A stretch of 17,040 nucleotides of DNA from Bacteroidales bacterium H5 (GTDB taxonomy: Bacteria > Bacteroidota > Bacteroidia > Bacteroidales > Muribaculaceae): positions 1 through 17,040 of the forward strand of contig DAAQ01000007.1 of assembly GCA_001701225.1 (NCBI GenBank), written 5' to 3'. Both the position numbers and the translations under genes were made by a program. Under the pieces are notes generated by a model. That model worked only from the letters and a program-made list of their open reading frames with translations. It made no database searches and had not been told where the DNA came from. Positions 1-5,959 of the stretch are shown here, piece by piece (position 1 is the stretch's first letter; every line of letters begins with the position of its first letter).

Positions 1-28
1 TAAGCCGCATCTGCCATATAGGTTACAT

Positions 29-51
29 AGATGACCTGAGTCACGTCATCT
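29..51 (+). terminator. Candidate hairpin terminator downstream of wecA
   Basis: A 7-bp perfect stem (AGATGAC at 29-35 with GTCATCT at 45-51) encloses a 9-base loop. On the plus strand it runs straight into a T run at 51-54. The T run faces plus, so the hairpin would best stop a transcript entering from the left of the window. For the minus-strand wecA transcript it is a hairpin without a U tract. No gene is visible in bases 1-52. Confidence 0.35.
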
Positions 52-52
52 T

Positions 53-1162
53 TTACTGCTGTGCCGCGTTGTACTTGCGGATCCTCGAGTTGAGCCAGCC
101 GTTAAATATCATCCAGAACATCACATCGAGTATCACGATGATGTTGATGTCGAGGAAATTGGACAGCCCGAGGTTGACAAGGCAGAAGAGTGCCGAGATG
201 GTGATGATGGTGACCATGGCGGTGCGGGGCTTCATGCCTGCTGCAAGGAATTTGTGGTGGATATGGCTCTTGTCGGGCAGGAAGGGAGAACGGTGCTGGC
301 GTATGCGCATGATGTAGACGCGGATTACGTCAAAGCAGGGGATGATGAGGGGCGAGAATGCCAGTATGGCCGATTTGAACTCGAGGGCCGAGCATGCGGG
401 CATCGTGTAGAGCTTGATGCCGAGGATGCTGAGTATGAGTCCGATGGTCAGCGAGCCGGTGTCGCCCATGAATATCTTGGAGTGCTTCTTGACATTGCCG
501 AACACATTGTAGTAGAAGAACGGACAGAGCACGCCGAATGTGGCGAAGGCGATGACGGCAAGCGCATACTCGCCAAGAAACAGGAATGAGATGCCATAGA
601 TGACGGTGGCTATCGAGCTGAGTCCCGAGGCGAGGCCGTCGATGCCGTCGATGAGGTTGATGGCGTTGATGAGGAACACGATGACGATGGCGGTGAAGGG
701 GTAGCCGAACCATGGGCTGACCTCGCCGAATCCGAGTGCCCCCGAGAGGGTGGTGAACCAGCATCCGGCACAGATGAGCAGTATGGCGCAGACAATCTGC
801 ACGACGAATTTGGCTCTGTACTTGATGCCGATGAGGTCGTCGGCGATACCGACGAGATATAGGAGCTGTACCGAGCAGAAGGCCGCTATCATCAGCAGTC
901 CGTGGTGCTCGAACGCGTTGCCGAACGTGCTGATGCCGAGCATGATGTTGCCGCCCAGCACAAGGGCGATGCTGAGCAGTATCACAGGCTCGAAGGCTAT
1001 GCCGCCGAGGCGGGGGATGGAGCCTTTGTGTATCTTACGTTCGTCAACCTCGTCAAAAAGGTTGCGCCTGTAGGCGATGAGCAGAATCTCCGGAATCAGC
1101 ACTCCGGCGAAGAGTACGCATAGCGAGAATACAATCAGCGCATTTACTATCCAATAGGCCAT
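53..1162 (-). CDS. wecA: WecA/TagO-type undecaprenyl-phosphate sugar-1-phosphate transferase
   Basis: This 369-residue polytopic membrane enzyme belongs to the MraY/WecA superfamily. The family transfers a sugar-1-phosphate (usually GlcNAc-1-P) from a UDP-sugar to undecaprenyl phosphate on the inner face of the cytoplasmic membrane, the first step of lipid-linked glycan synthesis. Seen in the sequence: DERKIHK at 40-46 followed by PRLGG at 50-54; the Asp-Asp pair at 108-109 (GIADDLIGI); the NAINLIDGIDG catalytic loop at 166-176; FMGDTGSL at about 231-238; and the HIHHK motif at 300-304 that marks the WecA/TagO branch rather than MraY. Hydrophobic segments fill the spaces between. The length is normal for the family. 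ATG at 1162 is the natural start, before the first membrane helix. The gene is apparently monocistronic, with a promoter about 210 bases upstream and a long leader. The exact sugar substrate cannot be read from the sequence. Confidence 0.93.
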   Translation of the reverse strand: MAYWIVNALIVFSLCVLFAGVLIPEILLIAYRRNLFDEVDERKIHKGSIPRLGGIAFEPVILLSIALVLGGNIMLGISTFGNAFEHHGLLMIAAFCSVQLLYLVGIADDLIGIKYRAKFVVQIVCAILLICAGCWFTTLSGALGFGEVSPWFGYPFTAIVIVFLINAINLIDGIDGLASGLSSIATVIYGISFLFLGEYALAVIAFATFGVLCPFFYYNVFGNVKKHSKIFMGDTGSLTIGLILSILGIKLYTMPACSALEFKSAILAFSPLIIPCFDVIRVYIMRIRQHRSPFLPDKSHIHHKFLAAGMKPRTAMVTIITISALFCLVNLGLSNFLDINIIVILDVMFWMIFNGWLNSRIRKYNAAQQ

Positions 1163-1366
1163 GATGTTCCTTTCTGGAATTTAGGGTTATGTGATGTTGG
1201 AAGGTCTTTTTAATATGTTATTTATCTTAAACTCGTCTGCATCATGGATGCAGGGTCATAAGGTCAGTGGATGTATGTTCATATTATGTGTGCAGCGGAG
1301 AGAGGAATCCGCAATACTTGACGTTGGGCCGGTATGTATGCCATGATACGGGCATGGTCTACGCAC
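1163..1366 (-). promoter_or_regulatory. Long structured 5' leader of wecA
   Basis: About 200 bases lie between the predicted wecA transcription start and its ATG. The region holds no convincing gene. Read on the minus strand it contains three hairpins: ATGCC/GGCAT arms (1338-1342 and 1351-1355, 8-base loop), GCGGA/TCCGC arms (1295-1299 and 1308-1312, 8-base loop), and CTGCATC/GATGCAG (1237-1253, 3-base loop). An AAGGAA sequence lies just before the ATG. The last hairpin has no clean U run after it, so a simple attenuator is not evident. A regulatory role is inference. Confidence 0.4.
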
Positions 1367-1372
1367 CGGGTG

Positions 1373-1403
1373 CAAAGTTAACGTTTTTTTTACTCTCCGC
1401 CAA
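1373..1403 (-). promoter_or_regulatory. Bacteroidetes-type promoter for wecA
   Basis: On the minus strand TAACTTTG (1380 to 1373) matches the -7 consensus TAnnTTTG. A TTG (1403 to 1401) lies exactly 20 bases upstream, in the expected -33 position. A short palindrome (GCACC-G-GGTGC, 1363-1373) overlaps the end of the -7 box and the predicted start of transcription, and could be an operator. Confidence 0.7.
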
Positions 1404-1475
1404 GTTTTTTACAATATATCACACAATAGTGAAAAATATTTCTGTTTGTGGAGGGGTGTATATACAGAAAAATTG

Positions 1476-1483
1476 TAATTTTG
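1476..1483 (+). promoter_or_regulatory. -7 promoter element for ferritin
   Basis: TAATTTTG is a perfect match to TAnnTTTG and ends 27 bases before the ferritin ATG, giving a short leader of roughly 20 bases. The only TTTG upstream (1445-1448) is 27 bases away, longer than the usual 19-21, so the -33 element is weak or atypical. Confidence 0.6.
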
Positions 1484-1510
1484 TATCAACTAACAAAAAA
1501 GTAAACCGAT

Positions 1511-2032
1511 ATGCTTAACCCTAAAATCCAGGACGCTATCAACGAGCAGATCAATGCCGAGTTCTATAGCGCCTTTCTCTATCTCTCGATGAGCATGCAC
1601 TTTGAGGCCGAGGGCCTCAGCGGCATCGCCAACTGGTTCAAGGTGCAGTTTCAGGAGGAGCAGGCTCACGCCGAGATATTCATGAATTATATCAACCAGC
1701 GCGGAGGCCGCGTCGAGCTCAAGGCTATCGAGGCTGTCCCCACAAGCTGGGAATCGCCCATGGCTGCCTTCCAGGCTACCCTCGAGCACGAGCAGAAGGT
1801 GACAGCCCTCATCAACAGCCTCTACTCGCTGGCAACCAAGGAGGAGGACTATGCCACCCGCGACCGCCTCGCATGGTTCGTATCCGAGCAGGTCGAGGAG
1901 GAGGACAACTGCCGCACGCTCATCGACAAGCTCAAGCTGATCGGTGACAACGGCATGGGTCTCTATATGGTGAGCCAGGAACTCGCCACAAGGACATATA
2001 CCACACCGTCGCCTCTGGCAAGCGCCGAGTAA
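1511..2032 (+). CDS. ftnA: Ferritin (non-heme bacterial ferritin, FtnA type)
   Basis: This 173-residue cytosolic iron-storage protein should assemble into a 24-subunit shell that oxidises Fe(II) and stores it as a mineral. All ligands of the E. coli FtnA type are present at the same numbering: E17, E50, H53, E94 and Q127 for the diiron A/B site, and E49, E126, E129 and E130 for the third (C) site. The four-helix bundle reads through to about residue 160. No heme-ligand methionine characteristic of bacterioferritin is evident at the expected place, which favours a plain ferritin. The start at 1511 is fixed by the -7 box 27 bases upstream and by the conserved N-terminus. It is divergent from wecA and convergent with queA, so it is probably transcribed alone. 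No iron-regulator operator could be recognised. Confidence 0.96.
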   Translation: MLNPKIQDAINEQINAEFYSAFLYLSMSMHFEAEGLSGIANWFKVQFQEEQAHAEIFMNYINQRGGRVELKAIEAVPTSWESPMAAFQATLEHEQKVTALINSLYSLATKEEDYATRDRLAWFVSEQVEEEDNCRTLIDKLKLIGDNGMGLYMVSQELATRTYTTPSPLASAE

Positions 2033-2050
2033 GGCGACGTCCGGTTAAAA

Positions 2051-2082
2051 CAGTGGCCCTGCGCATCAGCGCAGGGCCACTG
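2051..2082. terminator. Bidirectional terminator between ferritin and queA
   Basis: A perfect 14-bp GC-rich stem (2051-2064 with 2069-2082) closes on an ATCA loop. It sits midway between two convergent stop codons, 18 bases after ferritin and 16 bases after queA. On the minus strand it is followed by TTTTAA (2050 to 2045), so it is a good intrinsic terminator for the queA transcript. On the plus strand the sequence after it is only weakly T-rich. Confidence 0.85.
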
Positions 2083-2098
2083 CTGTATCTGAACTGCA

Positions 2099-3307
2099 TC
2101 ACAGCAGCAGGCACGCATCGCCATACGACAGGAATCTGTATTCTCCGGCGAGGGCATGGTCATATAGGGCGCGCCACCCCGGACGGTCGCCGATGAAGGC
2201 CGACACGAGCAGAAGCAGGGTAGAGCGTGGCTGATGGAAATTTGTCACCATCCCCCTGACTATGCGGTAGGTGTATCCGGGGGCTATCATGAGCCGTGTC
2301 GATGCGACAAACACCGGCCCCTCGAAACTCCGCAGCAGGGCCTGCATGGCCTCGCCGACACTGAGTGCGGGGTGATCTGCCGAGTAGGGATACCACTGCT
2401 GGAGGGTTGCCGGGGCGAGGCCCTGATGTGCCATGCATCCGAGGTGATAGAGGCTCTCGAGCGTGCGCACCGATGTCGTCCCGACGGCGATTACGCGGCG
2501 GTCGGTCCCGGCAAGTTCCTCGATGAGCTCGCGTGATACCGCTATGAACTCGCTGTGCATCTCGTGGTCGCCGATGGTGTCCGACTTGACCGGCTGGAAT
2601 GTCCCGGCACCGACATGGAGGGTCAGCTCGCGGCGCGGTATGCCCCGTTCGCTTATGGCCTCGAGCACGCGGGGAGTGAAATGCAGTCCGGCGGTCGGTG
2701 CGGCCACCGAGCCGTCGATATGCGAGTAGACGGTCTGATAGTCCTCGGAGTCGCTGCTCTCGGTGGGACGGTTGAGGTATGGGGGGATGGGTATCTCGCC
2801 GAGCGCGGAGATTATCGACGAGAAAGTGACGTCGGTGTCATCCCATGCGAACTCGACCACCGAGGCGTTGCCTCTGCGCTCTGTACGGGTGGCGGTGAGG
2901 GTTATGTCGTGCCCCTCGACGCTGACGTGTGAGGTCAGAGGTCCCTCCTTCCAGCGTTTGCTGTTGCCGACAAAGCATAGCCACGAGCAGCGCCGTACCG
3001 ACGCGAAGCTCACGGCATAGTCGGCCGGATCGACAGGCTCGAGGCAGAATATCTCGATGAGGGCCCCCGTGCCGCCGTCACCCTTGCGGAAACGCAGGCG
3101 GGCGTTGATGACGCGGGTATTGTTGTAGACCAGCACCGAGTCTGCGGGAAGCAGGTCGGGCAGACGGTCGAAGCGGCTGTCTGTGACCGAGCCGTCCTCG
3201 CCCCTCACCAGCAACAGGCAGTGGTCACGCTCGGCCAGCGGGTGCGACGCTATGCGTCCGTCGGGCAGCGGATAGTCGTAGTCTGAAATGCGTATGTCCT
3301 TTATCAT
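2099..3307 (-). CDS. queA: S-adenosylmethionine:tRNA ribosyltransferase-isomerase (QueA)
   Basis: QueA moves the ribosyl group of SAM onto 7-aminomethyl-7-deazaguanine in tRNA, giving epoxyqueuosine at the wobble position of His, Asp, Asn and Tyr tRNAs. The family signatures are in order: YNNTRVINARL (61-71), QTVYSHIDGSVAAPTAGLHF (191-210), LTLHVGAGTFQPV (228-240), HEMHSEF (248-254), AVGTTSVRTLES (274-285), TNFHQPRSTLLLLVSAF (355-371) and FLSYGDA (392-398). At 402 residues it is about 50 longer than the usual 340-350. The surplus maps mainly to roughly 286-338, between SVRTLES and the TNFH motif. It starts 12 bases after the rpe stop and is the last gene of the dedA-rpe-queA run. A divergent QueA paralogue with altered specificity is possible, but the active-site motifs are intact. 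Confidence 0.93.
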   Translation of the reverse strand: MIKDIRISDYDYPLPDGRIASHPLAERDHCLLLVRGEDGSVTDSRFDRLPDLLPADSVLVYNNTRVINARLRFRKGDGGTGALIEIFCLEPVDPADYAVSFASVRRCSWLCFVGNSKRWKEGPLTSHVSVEGHDITLTATRTERRGNASVVEFAWDDTDVTFSSIISALGEIPIPPYLNRPTESSDSEDYQTVYSHIDGSVAAPTAGLHFTPRVLEAISERGIPRRELTLHVGAGTFQPVKSDTIGDHEMHSEFIAVSRELIEELAGTDRRVIAVGTTSVRTLESLYHLGCMAHQGLAPATLQQWYPYSADHPALSVGEAMQALLRSFEGPVFVASTRLMIAPGYTYRIVRGMVTNFHQPRSTLLLLVSAFIGDRPGWRALYDHALAGEYRFLSYGDACLLL

Positions 3308-3319
3308 GATCGCTTTTTC

Positions 3320-3967
3320 TCAGAGTCGTGCAAGCTCGGCTATGGCTGCGCGGGGGGCGGGAGCGCCGAACACATAGCTTCCGGCCACAAGTATGTCGGC
3401 GCCCGCCTCGGTGAGCAGAGGAGCGGTCTCGTGGTTGACACCGCCGTCAATCTCGACAAGGGCCTTGGAGCCCGAAGCGTCTATGAGGCGCCGGACACGG
3501 CGCAGCTTGTCGAGGGTGCCGGGGATGAACTTCTGTCCCCCGAATCCGGGATTCACGCTCATCAGCAACACCATGTCGACATCGTTGATTATCTCCTCGA
3601 GCATGCACACGGGGGTGGCGGGGTTCAATGTCACAGCCGGTTTCATTCCGGCCTGACGGATGGCCTGCACCACACGGTTCAGGTGTGTCGTGGCCTCGAC
3701 ATGGACATTCATCATCGCGGCCCCGCAGTCGCGCACCATCCCGACGAAGCGCCCCGGGTCTGTGACCATCATGTGCACATCCATCGGCTTGCGGGCTATG
3801 CGGCCGATCGACTCGATGATGGGAAACCCGATTGTGATGTTGGGCACGAACACGCCGTCCATGACGTCGATGTGTATCAGCGACGCCTCAGAGCCGTTGA
3901 CCATCTCCACGGCATCGCCCAGACGGGTGAAGTCTGCCGCAAGCAGCGAGGGAGCAACCTGTGTCAT
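3320..3967 (-). CDS. rpe: Ribulose-phosphate 3-epimerase
   Basis: This cytosolic (beta/alpha)8-barrel interconverts ribulose-5-phosphate and xylulose-5-phosphate in the pentose phosphate pathway. From the chosen start the protein is 215 residues, close to the family norm. The N-terminal VAPSLLAADF is diagnostic. The divalent-metal and acid/base residues are visible as H32, D34 (HIDVMDG), H65 (DVHMMV) and D174 (EIDGGV). The phosphate-binding MSVNPGFGGQKF lies at 136-147. The frame stays open upstream to 4021, but those residues look like read-through into dedA. The ATG at 3967 overlaps the dedA stop as ATGA, the typical geometry of translational coupling, and places the protein at the normal N-terminus. 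Confidence 0.96.
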   Translation of the reverse strand: MTQVAPSLLAADFTRLGDAVEMVNGSEASLIHIDVMDGVFVPNITIGFPIIESIGRIARKPMDVHMMVTDPGRFVGMVRDCGAAMMNVHVEATTHLNRVVQAIRQAGMKPAVTLNPATPVCMLEEIINDVDMVLLMSVNPGFGGQKFIPGTLDKLRRVRRLIDASGSKALVEIDGGVNHETAPLLTEAGADILVAGSYVFGAPAPRAAIAELARL

Positions 3968-4647
3968 ATCGTTTCCTTTTTGCGGGGCTTGAATGCGTTC
4001 CAGAGTATCACGCACACACATATCACGCCTATTCCGAGGCCGATGTATGTGAGATAGTCGTTATACTCCTCGACCTTGGCATAGAGCTGTTCGCGCGGCA
4101 CGAGCTTGCCGAGCCACCATCCCAGCGCGGCCAGGACTATGTTCCATGTCATGGCGCCGAGGCCTGTGAAGATGACGAACTTGCCCACGTTCATCCTGGC
4201 CAGTCCGGCCGGAATCGAGATGAGCTGGCGCACGGCGGGGATGAGACGTCCTATGAATGTCGAGATGGCGCCATGGGCGTCGAAATACTCCTCGGCACGG
4301 CGCACCTTGGCCGCGTCTATGAGGCATGCGTGGCCTACTCTCGAGTTGGCGAAGGCATAGACGATGGGACGTCCTATCCATACCGACAGATAGTAGTTTA
4401 TGAGCGCGCCCACGATGGCTCCGGCCGTGGCCACAAGCACCACCGCATAGATGTTGACATCGTGGCTGGTGCATGCCAGATAGGCCGCGGGGGGCACTAT
4501 GACCTCCGACGGGAACGGGATGAACGAGCTCTCGATGACCATGAAGCCGAACACCAGCAGATAGACCGTGGTGGCGTCGGCCACGAAGAACTTCGCCATG
4601 ATTCCGGCGGGGTCGAAGAGCGCTAATAGCGTGATAAAGTCGAGCAT
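3964..4647 (-). CDS. DedA family inner-membrane protein
   Basis: From ATG 4647 this is a 227-residue multi-spanning protein of the DedA/SNARE-associated (VTT) family, whose members include flippases that recycle undecaprenyl phosphate or phosphatidylethanolamine across the membrane. The family landmarks are the acidic-proline re-entrant segment ESSFIPFPSE (39-48) and the FIGRLIPAVRQ...PAGLARM segment (131-152) with its conserved arginines. Membrane helices lie around 25-45, 68-92, 155-180 and 198-217. A longer frame starts at 4707, but its first codons overlap the -33 box of a strong promoter, so the extra residues cannot be in the message. Rpe starts inside its stop codon. The substrate is not identifiable from sequence. 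Confidence 0.9.
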   Translation of the reverse strand: MLDFITLLALFDPAGIMAKFFVADATTVYLLVFGFMVIESSFIPFPSEVIVPPAAYLACTSHDVNIYAVVLVATAGAIVGALINYYLSVWIGRPIVYAFANSRVGHACLIDAAKVRRAEEYFDAHGAISTFIGRLIPAVRQLISIPAGLARMNVGKFVIFTGLGAMTWNIVLAALGWWLGKLVPREQLYAKVEEYNDYLTYIGLGIGVICVCVILWNAFKPRKKETI

Positions 4648-4676
4648 TATTGTACCTGTTGAGAAATATGAGAGTG

Positions 4677-4708
4677 CAAAATTAGCTATAATCGGCCATA
4701 TCGCCAAA
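4677..4708 (-). promoter_or_regulatory. Promoter for the dedA-rpe-queA run
   Basis: On the minus strand TTTGG (4708 to 4704) stands 20 bases before TAATTTTG (4684 to 4677), a near-perfect Bacteroidetes -33/-7 pair. It lies in the 76-base gap after ribE, so dedA-rpe-queA can be transcribed independently of ribE. It also decides the dedA start: transcription should begin near 4672, excluding the ATG at 4707. Confidence 0.8.
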
Positions 4709-4723
4709 TCGGCGTCATCTGCC

Positions 4724-5332
4724 TCAGGCGGTTAGTTCGGCCAGACGGGCCAGATATTTGCCTATGATGTCAAACTCGATATTGACGCGGGTGCCGGGCT
4801 TGATGGCCTTGAAATTGGTGTGCTCGAAAGTGTAGGGGATTATGGCCACGCGGAACGAGCGGGCCTCAGAGTCGCACACCGTGAGGCTGACGCCGTTGAC
4901 GGTGACCGAGCCCTTCTCGACGGTCATGTATCCCTTGCGCACCATCTCGGGGCTAACCTCGTATTCGAAGCGGTAATAGCGGCTTCCCTCCACCTCCTCG
5001 ATGTCGGTGCAGACGGCTGTGGTGTCGACGTGTCCCTGCACGATGTGTCCGTCGAGGCGTCCGTTCATCACCATCGAGCGCTCAAGGTTGACCTCGTCCC
5101 CCTCGGCGAGCAGTCCGAGGTTGCTGCGGTCGAGAGTCTCCTGTATCGCTGTCACCGTATATGTCGAGTCGGGATGCAGGGCCACCACCGTGAGGCATAC
5201 GCCGTTGTGGGCCATGCTCTGGTCGATGCGGAGCTCGTCGGTGAAACTGCACCTGACGCGCAGGTCTACGTTGCCGTCCCTGCGGGTCACGCCGGCTATC
5301 GTGCCGGCCTCTTCTACAATACCTGAAAACAT
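4724..5332 (-). CDS. ribE: Riboflavin synthase, alpha chain
   Basis: The enzyme dismutates two molecules of 6,7-dimethyl-8-ribityllumazine to riboflavin, the last step of vitamin B2 synthesis, as a cytosolic trimer. The 202 residues form two lumazine-binding repeats. The N-lobe begins MFSGIVEEAG and contains HNGVCLTV (42-49). The C-lobe begins at GHIVQGHVD (95-103) and contains GSVTVNGVSLTV (141-152). A typical tail follows, with YTFEHTNF (167-174) and a final GKYLARL. The N-lobe has QSMAHNGVCLTV where many homologues have SVAVNG, a mild variation. Start, length and ends are normal. No other rib gene is in the window, and the space upstream is too short for an FMN riboswitch. Confidence 0.96.
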   Translation of the reverse strand: MFSGIVEEAGTIAGVTRRDGNVDLRVRCSFTDELRIDQSMAHNGVCLTVVALHPDSTYTVTAIQETLDRSNLGLLAEGDEVNLERSMVMNGRLDGHIVQGHVDTTAVCTDIEEVEGSRYYRFEYEVSPEMVRKGYMTVEKGSVTVNGVSLTVCDSEARSFRVAIIPYTFEHTNFKAIKPGTRVNIEFDIIGKYLARLAELTA

Positions 5333-5362
5333 AGATTCTGAATTTTTAAGAGTTTGAGGTTA

Positions 5363-5370
5363 CAAATATA
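5363..5370 (-). promoter_or_regulatory. -7 promoter element for ribE
   Basis: TATATTTG on the minus strand fits TAnnTTTG and would give a leader of about 25 bases. No good TTTG is seen 19-21 bases upstream, where the sequence overlaps the start of pduO. Confidence 0.5.
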
Positions 5371-5383
5371 CGAAGTTTTCCAT

Positions 5384-5391
5384 TAATTTTG
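5384..5391 (+). promoter_or_regulatory. -7 promoter element for pduO, immediately before the ATG
   Basis: TAATTTTG is followed by only five bases before ATG 5397, so transcription should begin at or within a few bases of the start codon (a near-leaderless message). A TTTG at 5353-5356 is 27 bases upstream, beyond the usual spacing. Confidence 0.5.
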
Positions 5392-5396
5392 TCACT

Positions 5397-5948
5397 ATGA
5401 AAAAAAGTCTTATCTACACACGCACCGGCGATGACGGAACCACGTCGCTGGTGGGGGGCACGAGGATTGCCAAGAACTCGCCCCGCGTCAATGCCTATGG
5501 CACACTTGACGAACTCAACTCGCATCTGGGTCTTGTCCAGGCCCACGCCGCCATGATTCCGGGTGCCGAGCCCGAGGCCGAGATCATGCTCGGGATTGAA
5601 CGCCTGATGTTCGGCATCGGAGCCTATCTCGCCACGCCTGATGGCCGTGAGTGCAAGGCCATCACCCCCGAGGTCATAGCCGACCTTGAGCATGCCATCG
5701 ACGAGGCCGACTCACGTGTCGAGCCTCAGAAATGGTTTATCCTCCCCGGTGGGACGGTGGCTGCGGCCACTGCACATGTGGCCCGCACGGTCTGCCGCCG
5801 CGCCGAGAGGGCGATACTCGACCTCGCGGCCACCGGCCAATATGTAGACCCTGCCGTACTTGCCTATGTCAACCGCCTCAGCGACTATCTCTATATCCTT
5901 GCCCGCAGGCTCAACGCCGCCGCCGGGAGGGAGGAGATAAAAGTGTGA
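5397..5948 (+). CDS. pduO: PduO-type ATP:cob(I)alamin adenosyltransferase
   Basis: This enzyme transfers the adenosyl group of ATP to reduced cobalamin, making coenzyme B12, probably as a trimer in the cytosol. Family motifs are complete. The N-terminal ATP-binding YTRTGDDGTTSL lies at 7-18, RVNAYGTLDELNSHLG at 30-45, WFILPGG at 113-119, the basic ARTVCRRAER at 129-138, and NRLSDYLYILARRLN at 159-173. The 183-residue length is normal for the stand-alone type with no fused domain. The start is set by the usual short extension before YTRTGDDG. It is divergent from ribE and ends 11 bases from the convergent patatin gene. No cobalamin riboswitch fits in the 64-base upstream space. There are no other B12 genes here, which suggests salvage or housekeeping use, though that is inference. 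Confidence 0.95.
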   Translation: MKKSLIYTRTGDDGTTSLVGGTRIAKNSPRVNAYGTLDELNSHLGLVQAHAAMIPGAEPEAEIMLGIERLMFGIGAYLATPDGRECKAITPEVIADLEHAIDEADSRVEPQKWFILPGGTVAAATAHVARTVCRRAERAILDLAATGQYVDPAVLAYVNRLSDYLYILARRLNAAAGREEIKV

Positions 5949-5959
5949 GGTAGTTGGAC

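Noticed and set aside
1279..1344. A 21-residue reading frame (minus) in the wecA leader, possible leader peptide
   Set aside because: It has no ribosome-binding site, no run of regulatory codons and unremarkable composition. It is short enough to occur by chance.
3431..4057. Long open frame (208 codons, plus) opposite rpe
   Set aside because: It is antisense to an unmistakable rpe gene; GC-rich codon bias leaves such frames open. It has no recognisable protein features.
5333..5396. FMN or cobalamin riboswitch for ribE or pduO
   Set aside because: Only 64 bases separate the two genes and the predicted leaders are about 25 and about 1-2 bases, too short for either aptamer.
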